Numbered from the stretch's first letter, positions 1 through 9,770 are shown. The stretch: DNA of 33,430 nucleotides from Fusobacterium sp. (GCF_032477075.1 NZ_JAWDXO010000031.1:1-33430); one strand, 5' to 3'. Translations and numbers: made by a program. The notes: generated from the sequence alone by a model not told the origin.

Positions 1-1
1 G

Positions 2-148
2 AGAGATGGATTTAAAATGAGAAGAACAGCAATAGAGTATGGAGTGGATGTTCTGACAGCTTTAGATACAATCAGTGCTATACTTAGAATGCAGGATAGG
101 CATGTAGATGAAGCAAAATTAGATGTATTTGATGTAAGTAAAATTTAA
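2..148 (+). CDS. carB: Carbamoyl-phosphate synthase large subunit, C-terminal end (partial)
   Basis: Only the last 48 codons are in the window; the reading frame enters at base 2 and stops at TAA 146-148. The visible peptide begins RDGFKMRRTAIEYGVDVLTA and continues into an LDTISAIL-like helix. This resembles the end of the allosteric (MGS-like) domain of CarB, where an R-R-x-A pair is followed by a short strand and a 'T-x-L-x-T' helix. CarB makes carbamoyl phosphate from bicarbonate, ammonia (delivered by CarA) and ATP for pyrimidine and arginine synthesis. The gene ends in a strong terminator. The call rests on a short stretch, so another protein with an MGS-like domain is possible. Confidence 0.65.
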   Translation, partial: RDGFKMRRTAIEYGVDVLTALDTISAILRMQDRHVDEAKLDVFDVSKI

Positions 149-160
149 TTAAAATTAATT

Positions 161-205
161 AAGGCTGTAGATAATTAGCTTTTTTATCTACAGCCTTTTA
201 TTTTT
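161..205. terminator. Bidirectional intrinsic terminator between carB and wzz-like gene
   Basis: A perfect 14-bp inverted repeat (AAGGCTGTAGATAA at 161-174, its complement at 184-197) has a 9-nt loop. It is followed by a T-rich run on the plus strand and preceded by A-rich sequence, so it can serve both converging genes. Confidence 0.85.
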
Positions 206-1161
206 TATTTTTTTCTAAGAGCAATTGCTCTTTTTTTATAATTATCTATAAATTCAGCTATGAAAGCACTCATTATTCCTAATACTATTCCCATTAAAAT
301 TCCAACTGCTAAAATCATCTTAGCTTTACTTTTAGTTTCTATTTCATAGATAGAAGAATCTAGAGAGATTATATTTTTTATTTCATCATCTCTTTTTAAT
401 CCATTTAAACCAATAAGCATTTCAGAACTTTGATTATATAGATTAGTTACCTTTTCTCTTTCTACAGATAAAACAGGATTAGTATATTCAATAAATTCTT
501 TAATATTAGTATCCTTATTTAAATTATTTTTTTCTTTCTCAAGTATTTCTTTTATACTATTTTCAATTTTATTTAGTTTTTCTCTTGAAATTCTATTTTC
601 AGATTCAACAAAAGTATATCTATCCTCTATTTCATCATCAACTTGGATATTGATAAGGGATTCTATAATAGCAATATATTTATTTAATATATCTTTTTGA
701 AGTTTTTGATTTTTTTTCATAGTAACTGATACAATATAGCTATTAGTCTCTTTATTAAAAGAAACTTTTAAAATATTATTTAAAAATTTAGATTTTGAAT
801 AATCATTTCTATTTCCTTCTTTCACTTTCTCTAAATAAAGTTCATTTAAGTTTTCTAGTTTGAAAAATTCATCAACATATTTATTAGTAATCAAAATATT
901 ATCTACATTTATTTTTGTGAAATTTAAGCCAGATTTTGCAAAGAAATAATTACTTTCAAGTTTAGCATAGTTAATATTAAACTTTAATGCTAAAGTATCC
1001 TGTTTAAGACTTCTGACAAAAAAAGCAGCTCCCAATCCAAATAAAGAGCAAATAATGAAGATTGCCAAAACTAATAGTTTTCTTTTAATAATGATTTCTA
1101 CTAGTTCATAGATATCTATTTCATCTTCTTCATAATATTCTTTTCTTTCTAATTGATTCAT
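205..1161 (-). CDS. Wzz/chain-length-determinant family protein
   Basis: This 318-residue protein has the architecture of polysaccharide co-polymerases (Wzz family). A short acidic cytoplasmic N-terminus (EDEIDIYELVEII) leads to TM1 at about residues 29-50, then a roughly 230-residue periplasmic, partly coiled-coil region, and TM2 at about 282-305 with a short basic tail. Such proteins set the chain length of O-antigen or capsule made by the Wzy pathway at the inner membrane. No polysaccharide synthesis genes adjoin it; its neighbour is a divergent paralogue at 1479-2816 with the same MNQLE start. There is no tyrosine-kinase domain. The exact polysaccharide is unknown, and the periplasmic region gives little family signal by eye. 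Confidence 0.75.
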   Translation of the reverse strand: MNQLERKEYYEEDEIDIYELVEIIIKRKLLVLAIFIICSLFGLGAAFFVRSLKQDTLALKFNINYAKLESNYFFAKSGLNFTKINVDNILITNKYVDEFFKLENLNELYLEKVKEGNRNDYSKSKFLNNILKVSFNKETNSYIVSVTMKKNQKLQKDILNKYIAIIESLINIQVDDEIEDRYTFVESENRISREKLNKIENSIKEILEKEKNNLNKDTNIKEFIEYTNPVLSVEREKVTNLYNQSSEMLIGLNGLKRDDEIKNIISLDSSIYEIETKSKAKMILAVGILMGIVLGIMSAFIAEFIDNYKKRAIALRKK

Positions 1162-1247
1162 AACAACTCCTATATAATTTTTATAGTTTTAATTTCTAGT
1201 AGAGAGATAAAGTTCTTATTGGTTGGAAAAGTCCATACCTACAAATA

Positions 1248-1276
1248 ATTTTATCTTATAATATATTTTTTGTCAA
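1248..1276 (-). promoter_or_regulatory. Promoter of the leftward wzz-like gene
   Basis: On the minus strand TTGACA (1271-1276) is followed after 17 bp by TAAAAT (1248-1253). The predicted start leaves a 5' leader of about 80 nt before the ATG at 1161. Confidence 0.7.
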
Positions 1277-1416
1277 TTTTTATTACAGTAAAAAATAAAA
1301 AATGGAATTTTTATTTGTTTTAAAGAGAGATAATATTCCAGACTGAAAATTAAACCATTTTATTATAATCAGTTGAACATTTAATGATTTAATTGTGTTT
1401 AAAACAGAATTATTTA

Positions 1417-1445
1417 TTGACAAAAATATATGAACAAGTTAATAT
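1417..1445 (+). promoter_or_regulatory. Promoter of the rightward wzz-like gene
   Basis: TTGACA (1417-1422), 17-bp spacer, TAATAT (1440-1445), with an AAGGGGAA ribosome site shortly before the ATG at 1479. The spacer starts AAAAATATA, like that of the divergent promoter at 1248-1276. The rest of the 317-bp gap between the two genes shows nothing I can name. Confidence 0.65.
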
Positions 1446-1478
1446 ATATCTATAAATCAAAATAAAAGGGGAAAACAA

Positions 1479-2816
1479 ATGAATCAATTAGAAGAAAGAG
1501 TTTATCAAAATCAAGAAGATGAAGAAATTGATTTGATGGAATTAGTTAAAATTTTATTGAACCATAAACTAATGCTGATAGTTGTAACAATATCAATTAT
1601 TTTTATTTCAGGAATAGCTGGATATATCCTTAATAAAAAAAATATGATAACAAGCGTAGTAATAGAACTTAATTATCCTGAACTTGAAATAGGATTAAAT
1701 CCTGATAAAACTCCTTTTTTAAAAGACAATCTTGTAAGTATAAATACTTTAAATACTGTATTTGCAGAATTTAAAAAGGATAAAATAAAAGTTAAAGAAT
1801 TTGCAGATTTCAGGAACTCATTAAGCATTGAAGGAGTAATACCAGATAATGTTTCACAAAAAATAGAGACTGCTTTAAAAAAGGGAGAGACATTAAGTTA
1901 TTATCCTACACAATATAAAGTAAAATTGAAAGAGATGAATAAAAATGTATTAGAGAGACTTTCAATTGAAGCAGTAGAGGAATTTGAAGAAAAATATAAA
2001 CCTAAAAGTGAAATTTTACTTATGGGGAGAGTAAATAACATTTATGATTATGATGATTATATTTTACTGTTTAATGAAAAGATTAGATCCTTAAAACTTA
2101 ATTTTTCATTAGATTATAAAATAAATTATTATTCAAAAATTTTGGGATATTCATTTAATGAATTGAATAACAGAATTGATAATATTCAGAATATTGAGTT
2201 GAAAAAATTAGAATCTTTTTTAGATATAAAAGGATTATCAAATTCTAAAAATACAAGAGAAATAAAACTTAGAGCTGATATAAAATTTCTTAATTTAAGA
2301 AAAGAAAAATTAATTGGAGAATCAAAAGTAATAAAAAATATATTAGATGAGTATAAACCAACAAATAGACAAATTGTAGTTCCTTCTATGGGAGAACTAG
2401 GAATTAAATTAGAAACTGAAAATGAATATTATTCAAAATTGATTGAAAAGTATCTTCTTGTCAATACTTCTATAGAAAATATAGGATATGAGATAAAATT
2501 TAAAGAAGAAGAAATATCAAAAATTGTGTATCCTACAGAAGAGGAAAATAAAATGATAAATGAAAGTATAAATCTATTAGCAACAAGATTAAATGAAGTA
2601 ATAGAAGATGCAAATATCATAAATAAAGAATTTTATGAAGTAAAATATGGAAATATGATAAAAATATTGACACCAGTAGAAATAAGCAATTCTGGAAAGC
2701 CAATGATTTTATTTTTAGGTGTAGGAGCAGTATTAGGTTTATTTGCAAGTATATTTTTAATATTTATTTGTGAATTTATTAAAAATTATAAGACAAGATT
2801 CTCTTTTAAAAATTAG
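1479..2816 (+). CDS. Wzz/chain-length-determinant family protein, larger paralogue
   Basis: This 445-residue protein shares its start and acidic N-terminus (MNQLEERVYQ, then EDEEIDLMELVKILL) with the divergent 318-residue protein. It has TM1 at about residues 31-51, a periplasmic domain of roughly 350 residues rich in Lys/Glu heptads, and TM2 at about 409-431 ending in a short basic tail. The size difference lies in the periplasmic part, which in Wzz families is the part that oligomerises and sets modal chain length. It therefore probably sets a different chain length or serves a different polymer; that is inference. Its own promoter and terminator make it monocistronic. Confidence 0.75.
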   Translation: MNQLEERVYQNQEDEEIDLMELVKILLNHKLMLIVVTISIIFISGIAGYILNKKNMITSVVIELNYPELEIGLNPDKTPFLKDNLVSINTLNTVFAEFKKDKIKVKEFADFRNSLSIEGVIPDNVSQKIETALKKGETLSYYPTQYKVKLKEMNKNVLERLSIEAVEEFEEKYKPKSEILLMGRVNNIYDYDDYILLFNEKIRSLKLNFSLDYKINYYSKILGYSFNELNNRIDNIQNIELKKLESFLDIKGLSNSKNTREIKLRADIKFLNLRKEKLIGESKVIKNILDEYKPTNRQIVVPSMGELGIKLETENEYYSKLIEKYLLVNTSIENIGYEIKFKEEEISKIVYPTEEENKMINESINLLATRLNEVIEDANIINKEFYEVKYGNMIKILTPVEISNSGKPMILFLGVGAVLGLFASIFLIFICEFIKNYKTRFSFKN

Positions 2817-2824
2817 AATTTTTG

Positions 2825-2850
2825 AGAAGCTGAGTTATTCAGCTTCTTTC
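2825..2850 (+). terminator. Terminator of the larger wzz-like gene
   Basis: A perfect 9-bp stem (AGAAGCTGA 2825-2833, TCAGCTTCT 2839-2847) with a 5-nt loop ends in a short T run just after the stop codon. Confidence 0.7.
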
Positions 2851-2884
2851 ATTATATTACAATGTAGATATGATAATTTTTATA

Positions 2885-2922
2885 ATAAAAAAATAACTGC
2901 AGATAATAAATATCTGCAGTTA
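2885..2922 (-). terminator. Terminator of the first autotransporter gene
   Basis: A perfect 12-bp stem (TAACTGCAGATA 2894-2905, complement 2911-2922) with a 5-nt loop is followed, read on the minus strand, by a T-rich run. It lies about 30 bp after the autotransporter stop codon. Confidence 0.85.
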
Positions 2923-2951
2923 AATAACAAAAAGTTTTGATTAGAAATTGT

Positions 2952-5573
2952 TTAAAAACTATATTTCAAGCCTATAGTGACTTTTGTATCTCTATATCCA
3001 CTTCCTCCCCATTGATGAGAAACATTTCCCCAAACATTAAAATTAGGATTCAGTTTTATTTCTGATCCAATTTTTACTTCTCCAATATTCTTTGTTCCTT
3101 TTATCTTATTATTTATGCCATCCATTGATACTTTGATATCTTTGCTGTTGTGAATCCAGTTTGCTTCAACAAAAGGTTGAATCTCCTTGCTGTTGTTTTT
3201 GTCAGCAGGATTAAAATGATTTGCATATACTCTTGCTCCTATACGAGTTTGAATATTTCCATCTCCTTTAGTTTCAACTTTAGTTCCATTGGCTTCAGTA
3301 TGATTATCAGTATCAACACCCATGTATATAATCTGTGCTTTTGGCTGAATATAATATGTTTTTCTATGAGAGTCATCATTTTCTATTTTAAAGCTATAAC
3401 CACTTTCAAGCGAAGCTGTAATTCCTTTTGATTTATATTTTTCTCTTTCTAATTCTTGACCACGAACTTCATTATCAAACCAACTGTATGTCAGCCATGT
3501 ATCTGTATAGAATCCAGATTTGTCATTTTCATTAGCATAGTATGTTCCATATATTCCAAGATTAAAACCTTCTATTTCTCCCTTTGAAGTATAAGAAGTC
3601 TTGTTTGATTCAGTTTTACTGTGATTGAAACCATATCCTGCCATAAGACCTAAATGGTAACGATTATTTCCATTGCTGCTCCAATCAGCAATGTCCCCTC
3701 CTAGCTGAATTATATTCTTTTTATTCCTAGTCTTTAGTTGGTTTGAACCGTCTCTGAATGTACTGTATCCACCAACATTTCTTACCCATATGCTTGATAC
3801 TCCATCTTCATTAGTCAAAGCATCTGTATATTGTGTTTCTCCTAAACGATCATGAAGTGTATGAATAAATAAAGATTTTACAGCTCCAGCATTTGCCAAA
3901 TAACTTCCAGATTCTGGACGATAAACAGGATCAACTGCAGGTGGAACTATTAATGGAGGAGCAGTGATTTCAGGCTCTGATGGATTTCCAGGGTCTACAG
4001 GTGGAATTACTATAGGTGGAGTTACTGGTGGTACAATAACTGGAGGAATGACAGTAGGTGGCATGATAGAAGGAATCGTACTTGTCAGATACCAATTATT
4101 ACTGTCTGTAATAATTCCATCACCACGATTCAGAAAATATTCATAAGTTCCTGCTACTATTCTTCCATCTTTTATAAATTCTCCATTAGAATCCCCAAGA
4201 ACAGAAATAAGTTCAATTCCATTTTCTGTATGAGCTCCTCTTCCTCCCATATTATTAATTCTTACTTTAGTTGTTCCAGAAGTATCTCCTTCAACTATCA
4301 TTTTATCAGTAATAGAATTATCATCTTCAAGTTGGGTATTAAAAACTATTGTACTGTTATCTCCATGATAACCTTCAGATATTGTAAGAGTTCTGGCAGT
4401 AAAGTTGCTGTAGTCTGGAACAGCATTAAGATAAATAGTTGTTCCATTTAATATGTTTAGATTAGTTACTGTTGAATCATCTGTAATTTTCCATTGACTT
4501 CCAGCCATTGTAATATCAGTAGTGCTTCCATTCCCTATATATGAAGCTCCTTCCCAAAGAGAGCCATTATTCATTGAAATTTGTATTTGAGAACTGTTGT
4601 TAGCATACATACTTCCCTTTAAATCCATGAGAGAGTTTACAGCATTTATTTTTCCACCATTTGTTGCATAAAAAGCAGCTTGTATACCACCAGAATTAGT
4701 TTGAACAGCAAAATCTCCTGTTATATTTATAATCCCTTTGCTGGCATAGACTCCTATTTCATTTCCATTAGTATAGTTATTCCCAAATGTTATTTTTCCA
4801 CCACTATTTAGATTAAGGATACCATTGGGATTGGATACAGCAAGTCCATAAGCACTAGAGGTATTATTGCTAATAGAATTATTTGTTACAGTAACAAAAC
4901 CATTAAAAGTTGTAGTAGATAAAGTATTAGTTGTATTGGAAATTACTCCAGTTGCTCCATTTGAATTAAGATATATATTTACATTCTGATTGAAATCTGT
5001 ATTTCCAAGACTGTAAATTCCTATTTTTCCACTGTAAATACTTACACTGCCATAATTACTATTATTTTTACTAAAACTGTTAGTAGTTCCTTCACCTAAA
5101 TATAAACCATAACCTTTTTCAAAATTAGCATTAATTATAGTATCTCCCTTAACGTGAAGTTCAGAATTTGTCTTAATAGTTCCAACAGCATAGTAATCAT
5201 TATTGTTGTTTAACATATTAGCAGTGAGGCCTCCATTAAAGAATGCTTTACCTCCATCAGTTACCAATACAGCATCTCCAGTAGTTGGTCCCAATTGATT
5301 TACAGTCACCATTCCATCAGCTGTGAGTTTTCCTCCAGCTTCTATACTTAATACTCCAGTATTAGGTTTTCCAGACATATTTGATTCAAATATTACTTCA
5401 TTAATATTTTGAATATGAACATCTCCACCATATTCCCAATTTCCTGAATTAATCCAAGTATGCCCTTTAGGTATAGTGAAATCTCCATCTGTCCAAATTG
5501 TTTGAGAAAAAGCACTATTTCCTATATATAAAAGAGCTGCGATTAATTGTCCCCAAAATATTCTTTTTTTCAT
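2952..5573 (-). CDS. Type Va autotransporter, complete
   Basis: This 873-residue surface protein starts with a cleavable signal peptide (residues 1-23, ending SAFSQ). A passenger of about 475 residues is rich in Asn, Gly, Ser and Thr, with the short strand-turn pattern of a beta-helix. A Pro/Val/Ile-rich linker with PP repeats follows at about residues 499-555. The C-terminal barrel (about 592-873) begins SIWVRNVGGYS and ends GLKYSF; the terminal Phe is the usual BAM recognition residue. No protease triad or lipase motif stands out, so an adhesin or structural passenger is more likely than an enzyme. A good ribosome site (GGAGGAATT) precedes the ATG. I cannot assign a ligand or a known fusobacterial adhesin name. 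Confidence 0.88.
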   Translation of the reverse strand: MKKRIFWGQLIAALLYIGNSAFSQTIWTDGDFTIPKGHTWINSGNWEYGGDVHIQNINEVIFESNMSGKPNTGVLSIEAGGKLTADGMVTVNQLGPTTGDAVLVTDGGKAFFNGGLTANMLNNNNDYYAVGTIKTNSELHVKGDTIINANFEKGYGLYLGEGTTNSFSKNNSNYGSVSIYSGKIGIYSLGNTDFNQNVNIYLNSNGATGVISNTTNTLSTTTFNGFVTVTNNSISNNTSSAYGLAVSNPNGILNLNSGGKITFGNNYTNGNEIGVYASKGIINITGDFAVQTNSGGIQAAFYATNGGKINAVNSLMDLKGSMYANNSSQIQISMNNGSLWEGASYIGNGSTTDITMAGSQWKITDDSTVTNLNILNGTTIYLNAVPDYSNFTARTLTISEGYHGDNSTIVFNTQLEDDNSITDKMIVEGDTSGTTKVRINNMGGRGAHTENGIELISVLGDSNGEFIKDGRIVAGTYEYFLNRGDGIITDSNNWYLTSTIPSIMPPTVIPPVIVPPVTPPIVIPPVDPGNPSEPEITAPPLIVPPAVDPVYRPESGSYLANAGAVKSLFIHTLHDRLGETQYTDALTNEDGVSSIWVRNVGGYSTFRDGSNQLKTRNKKNIIQLGGDIADWSSNGNNRYHLGLMAGYGFNHSKTESNKTSYTSKGEIEGFNLGIYGTYYANENDKSGFYTDTWLTYSWFDNEVRGQELEREKYKSKGITASLESGYSFKIENDDSHRKTYYIQPKAQIIYMGVDTDNHTEANGTKVETKGDGNIQTRIGARVYANHFNPADKNNSKEIQPFVEANWIHNSKDIKVSMDGINNKIKGTKNIGEVKIGSEIKLNPNFNVWGNVSHQWGGSGYRDTKVTIGLKYSF

Positions 5574-6213
5574 TTAATTCCTCCATTAAATATCAATTAA
5601 AAAATAAAGTTTTTTATTAAAGTATCCATGAAAAATCATATATACTTTATACTGAAATTAATTCTGCTTTACTAAATAAATCACATTAATTTACTGTAAT
5701 TTGCTATATTCATAGCAGTTTTTTATTAAAAATATATTTATTATTAATCAAGTATACATTTTATTGTTATGATTTTGCTAAGTTGATTCAAATATTGTAA
5801 TTCTTTCTAGAAATTCAACAGATGTATTGTTTTGAATTTTCTCATTTTTTTAAAAATGTATTTTATAAAAAATTTAAATTTTCATAATTAAAATGTGACA
5901 TCTGTTTTTTATTAAAATAATCTTTAAATAAAAGTTTTAAAAAATAAAAAAACGGCACTTATTAAATTTAATATATATGTATGTAAAAAAGATGGCGTAA
6001 ATGTGTTGGGAAAATAAAGCGATGATAAAAACCTATAAAATGTAAAACTATTAGTGACAAAAGTTTTTTGATAAATATTTTTTATATTTTGAAGTTTCTT
6101 ATAAAATATTAAATTCAAAAATATAAAAGATAAATTTAATGTTAATATATTTTTTTAAGTATAAAAAGGTTGAAAGGTTTTTGAGAAAGCTACTTCTTAA
6201 AATAGGTACAATA
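5574..6213. other. Long AT-rich intergenic region, no gene seen
   Basis: About 640 bp separates two divergent genes. The only readable elements are the ribosome site of the autotransporter at the left edge and the promoter of the next gene at the right edge. I found no convincing coding frame with a ribosome site, no clear repeat and no RNA structure. The length could hold control sites for the autotransporter. Confidence 0.5.
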
Positions 6214-6222
6214 TGATATAAT
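6214..6222 (+). promoter_or_regulatory. Extended -10 promoter of the DUF374-metG-galU run
   Basis: TGATATAAT is a complete TGn extended -10 element. The -35 region at the proper distance is poor (TTCTTA). The start codon lies 40 bp downstream. Confidence 0.55.
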
Positions 6223-6256
6223 TAATAATACTATAATTGATTTGAGGAGAATTAAC

Positions 6257-6898
6257 ATGGGTAGGGAAAGAGAAGCAGTTAAATATCGTAGGTATGGACT
6301 AATTCTTTATTATATACTGAGAATAGTAGGAAAAACCTTAAATATAAAAATAATAAAAAATGATAATCTTAAGGAAAATGAAGAAAGCTATGTTTTTGCA
6401 TTCTGGCATAATAAACTTGTAGCTCCAACTCTTTGTCTTGACTATATAGAGAAAAGAGCAGTACTTGCAAGCCCATCAAAAGATGGGGAGCTTATATCTG
6501 TTCCTTTGGAAAAAATGGGATTTCATATGGTAAGGGGTTCTTCAGACAAAAACTCAACATCCAGTCTGATATCTCTTATTAAATTAATGAAAAGAGGATA
6601 TAGTATAGGAACTCCAGTAGATGGTCCTAAAGGACCTATGTATGAGGTTAAACCAGGAATGATTTATTTAGCTCAAAAGGGAAAAATGCGGATGGTTCCC
6701 CTAGGAGGGGCCTATAAGAGAAAATGGACATTTAATAAAGCATGGGATAAATTTCAATTTCCAAAACCTTTTACAACATTGGTATTTTTGATGGGAGCTC
6801 CAATAGAAATACCTAAAGATGCAAATATAGAAGAATATTGTGAAATTTTAAAAAATAAATTAAATGAATTAGATAAAGAGGCTGAAAAATATTTTTAG
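6257..6898 (+). CDS. DUF374 / lysophospholipid-acyltransferase-like protein
   Basis: This 213-residue protein belongs to the DUF374 branch of the LPLAT acyltransferases, related to the enzymes that add acyl chains to lipid A precursors. Visible marks are FWHNK around His51, the DGELISVPLEKMGF block, and VDGPKGP around Asp122. The family is thought to act at the inner membrane on lipid A or phospholipid; its substrate is not settled. I chose the ATG at 6257 because GAGGAGA lies 6-12 bases upstream; a TTG frame start at 6242 would put that ribosome site inside the gene. It is followed at 32 bp by metG and is probably co-transcribed. Confidence 0.8.
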   Translation: MGREREAVKYRRYGLILYYILRIVGKTLNIKIIKNDNLKENEESYVFAFWHNKLVAPTLCLDYIEKRAVLASPSKDGELISVPLEKMGFHMVRGSSDKNSTSSLISLIKLMKRGYSIGTPVDGPKGPMYEVKPGMIYLAQKGKMRMVPLGGAYKRKWTFNKAWDKFQFPKPFTTLVFLMGAPIEIPKDANIEEYCEILKNKLNELDKEAEKYF

Positions 6899-6930
6899 TA
6901 AAAATATCTAATTATAAAGAGGAGAGATAA

Positions 6931-8856
6931 ATGAATAAGAACTTTTATGTAACAACACCTATTTATTATGTAAATGGAGATCCACATGTTGGAAGTGCTT
7001 ATACAACTATAGCAGCAGATGTTATAGCTAGATATAAAAAAACTATGGGATATGATGTTTTCTTTTTGACTGGAACTGATGAACATGGGCAAAAAATAGA
7101 AGAGGCAGCTAAGCAAAAAGGATACACACCTCAAGAGTGGACAGATATAATGGCACCAAAATTTGTGGAAATGTGGAAAACTTTAAATATAGAATATACA
7201 GATTTTATAAGAACTACAGAACCAAGACATAAAGAAGCTGTAAAAAAAATACTGAAAAAAGTTTATGATAATGGAGATATATACAAAGGAGAATATTCAG
7301 GAAAGTATTGTGTATCTTGTGAAACATTTGTTCCTGAAAATCAAATAGTAAATGGAAATCATTGTCCTGACTGTGGAAAAGAATTAAGAGTAGTGAAAGA
7401 AGAATCATATTTCTTTAAAATGTCAAAATACCAAGATGCTCTTTTAGCTCATATAGATTCTCATCCAGATTTTATTCTTCCTCGTTCAAGAAAGAATGAA
7501 GTTGTCTCTTTTATTAAACAGGGATTACAAGACTTGTCTATATCTAGAAATACTTTTGAATGGGGTGTTCCAATAGAGTTTGCTCCAGGTCATATAACTT
7601 ATGTGTGGTTTGATGCTCTTACTAACTATCTTACAGCAGTAGGATATGAAAATAACCCTGAATTATTTGATAAATTCTGGACTAATGGTGAAGTTATGCA
7701 TCTGTTAGGAAAAGATATAGTGAGATTCCATGCTATTATATGGCCTTGTATGCTTCTTTCAGCAGGAGTAAAACTTCCAGACAATGTTGTTGCTCATGGT
7801 TGGTGGACTTCTGAAGGTGATAAAATGTCTAAATCTAGAGGGAATGTAGTAGATCCAGTAGCAGAAAGTAAAAAATATGGAGTAGACGCTTTCAGATATT
7901 GTCTGCTTAGAGAAGTTCAATTTGGAAATGATGGAGACTACTCAACAAAATCAGTAGTTACTAGGATTAATTCTGATCTTGCAAATGATTTAGGAAATTT
8001 ATTAAATAGAACATTAGGAATGTATAAAAAATACTTTAATGGTGTAATTGCTGCTGGAACAACAAGAGACACTTTTGATGATGAAATAGAAAATTTATGG
8101 AATGAGACTTTAAATGAAGTTACTGAACAAATGAACATAGTTCAATTTTCAAAATCTCTTGAAGCTATATGGAGATTTATATCAAGACTTAATAAATATA
8201 TTGATGAAACTGCACCTTGGGCACTTGCAAAAGATGAAGATAAAAAAGATAGACTTGCAGTTGTAATGAATCACTTAGTAAATGGATTGTATAAAATTGC
8301 TGTAATGATTTATCCATATATGCCTACTGCAGCTCAAAAAATATGGAATCAACTAGGGGTAGAAAAACTTGTAAAAGATGCTAAAGTGGCAGATATTACT
8401 GGATGGAATCTTCTTTCAGTTGGACATGTTTTAGGAAATGCTGAACCAATATTCCCAAGACTTGATTTAGAAGTTTTTGAAACTAAAAAAGATTTAATGG
8501 CAGTAAATCCAGAATTAGTAATAGAAAATGCTGTAGATATTTCTGAATTTGATAAATTAAAAATACAGGTAGTAGAAATATTAGAAGCTGGAAAAATAAA
8601 TGGTGCTGATAAATTACTTAAATTTAAAGTAAGTCTTGGAGATCATGCTAGACAGATAGTTTCTGGTATTGCAAAATCATATCCAGAACCTGAAAAATTG
8701 GCAGGAAAAAAAGTTCTTGCTATAACTAATTTAAAAACTGTTAAACTTAGAGGAGAAGTATCTCAGGGAATGCTTTTGAGTACTGAAGATAAAGTAAATG
8801 GACTTAAATTAGTAGAAGTGGATAAAAGTGTAGTAGTAGGATCAAGAGCAAAGTAA
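6931..8856 (+). CDS. metG: Methionyl-tRNA synthetase
   Basis: This 641-residue class I synthetase charges tRNA-Met with methionine in the cytoplasm. The HIGH-type signature reads HVGS at residues 19-22 and the KMSKS loop is intact at 298-302. One zinc knuckle, C127xxC130 with C145xxC148, is visible in the connective insert. The C-terminal 100 residues or so (from about 537) form the tRNA-binding OB domain also found as Trbp111. A GAGGAGAG ribosome site precedes the ATG. It lies between a DUF374 gene and galU with gaps of 32 and 25 bp. No T-box or S-box leader was seen. Confidence 0.97.
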   Translation: MNKNFYVTTPIYYVNGDPHVGSAYTTIAADVIARYKKTMGYDVFFLTGTDEHGQKIEEAAKQKGYTPQEWTDIMAPKFVEMWKTLNIEYTDFIRTTEPRHKEAVKKILKKVYDNGDIYKGEYSGKYCVSCETFVPENQIVNGNHCPDCGKELRVVKEESYFFKMSKYQDALLAHIDSHPDFILPRSRKNEVVSFIKQGLQDLSISRNTFEWGVPIEFAPGHITYVWFDALTNYLTAVGYENNPELFDKFWTNGEVMHLLGKDIVRFHAIIWPCMLLSAGVKLPDNVVAHGWWTSEGDKMSKSRGNVVDPVAESKKYGVDAFRYCLLREVQFGNDGDYSTKSVVTRINSDLANDLGNLLNRTLGMYKKYFNGVIAAGTTRDTFDDEIENLWNETLNEVTEQMNIVQFSKSLEAIWRFISRLNKYIDETAPWALAKDEDKKDRLAVVMNHLVNGLYKIAVMIYPYMPTAAQKIWNQLGVEKLVKDAKVADITGWNLLSVGHVLGNAEPIFPRLDLEVFETKKDLMAVNPELVIENAVDISEFDKLKIQVVEILEAGKINGADKLLKFKVSLGDHARQIVSGIAKSYPEPEKLAGKKVLAITNLKTVKLRGEVSQGMLLSTEDKVNGLKLVEVDKSVVVGSRAK

Positions 8857-8881
8857 AGAATATACAGGAGGAAAATATAGA

Positions 8882-9763
8882 ATGAAAAAAGTCACAAAGG
8901 CAGTAATTCCAGCAGCAGGATTAGGAACAAGAGTATTACCTGCTACTAAAGCACAGCCTAAAGAGATGCTTGTAATAGTTGACAAACCTTCTTTACAGTA
9001 TATTGTAGAAGAGCTTGTAGAATCTGGAATCACAGATATAGTAATTGTTACAGGGAGAAATAAAAATTCTATAGAAGATCACTTTGACTATTCATATGAA
9101 CTTGAAAATACATTGCAAAAAGATGGAAAAGATGAACTTTTAGAAAAAATAGAAAATCTATCAACTATGGCAAATATTTTTTATGTAAGACAAAATCTTC
9201 CTAAAGGATTGGGACATGCTATATTAAAAGCAAAGCCTTTTATGGGAGATGATCCTTTTATTATAGCTCTTGGAGATGATATAGTATATAATCCAGAAAA
9301 ACCAGTAGCTAAACAGTTGATAGATGTATATGAAAAATATGGCTCAAGTATAGTAGGATGTCAGGAAGTAGAAGAAAAAGATATTTCTAAATATGGAATA
9401 GTTAAACCTATTGAAAGACTTGATAATAATACTTGTGTGATAGAAGATTTTATAGAAAAACCATCTCTTGAAGAAGCTCCTTCTAAATTTGCCTGTCTGG
9501 GAAGATATCTTCTTACTGGAAAGATATTTAAATATCTTGAAGAAGTTAAACCAGGAAAAGGTGGAGAAATACAGCTTACAGATGCTATATTAGATATGCT
9601 TAAAGATGGAGAAAGAGTTCTTTCATACAACTTTGAAGGAAAAAGATATGATATTGGTAATAAAGTTGGGCTCCTAAAAGCTAATATAGAATTTGGACTT
9701 AAAAATGAAGAAACAAGAGAAGAGTTATTAAAATATCTGAAAACAGAGCTTAAATTAGATTAA
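8882..9763 (+). CDS. galU: UTP-glucose-1-phosphate uridylyltransferase
   Basis: This 293-residue nucleotidyltransferase makes UDP-glucose from UTP and glucose-1-phosphate. The N-terminal nucleotide loop AAGLGTR (residues 11-17) and PKEM (26-29) are intact, as are the central GDD motif and the late EGKRYDIGN block that marks GalU rather than RfbA. UDP-glucose feeds cell-surface polysaccharide and lipopolysaccharide synthesis, which fits the envelope-related gene two places upstream. The ribosome site AGGAGGAAA is strong. Length matches the family. Confidence 0.95.
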   Translation: MKKVTKAVIPAAGLGTRVLPATKAQPKEMLVIVDKPSLQYIVEELVESGITDIVIVTGRNKNSIEDHFDYSYELENTLQKDGKDELLEKIENLSTMANIFYVRQNLPKGLGHAILKAKPFMGDDPFIIALGDDIVYNPEKPVAKQLIDVYEKYGSSIVGCQEVEEKDISKYGIVKPIERLDNNTCVIEDFIEKPSLEEAPSKFACLGRYLLTGKIFKYLEEVKPGKGGEIQLTDAILDMLKDGERVLSYNFEGKRYDIGNKVGLLKANIEFGLKNEETREELLKYLKTELKLD

Positions 9764-9770
9764 TAATCAA

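Noticed and set aside
5924..6118. 64-codon minus-strand frame in the long intergenic region
   Set aside because: No ribosome site, and composition is what AT-rich non-coding DNA gives by chance (Phe, Asn, Ile, Lys, Tyr).
6242..6256. TTG start extending the DUF374 gene by five codons
   Set aside because: The extension consists of the ribosome site itself; the ATG at 6257 is correctly spaced.
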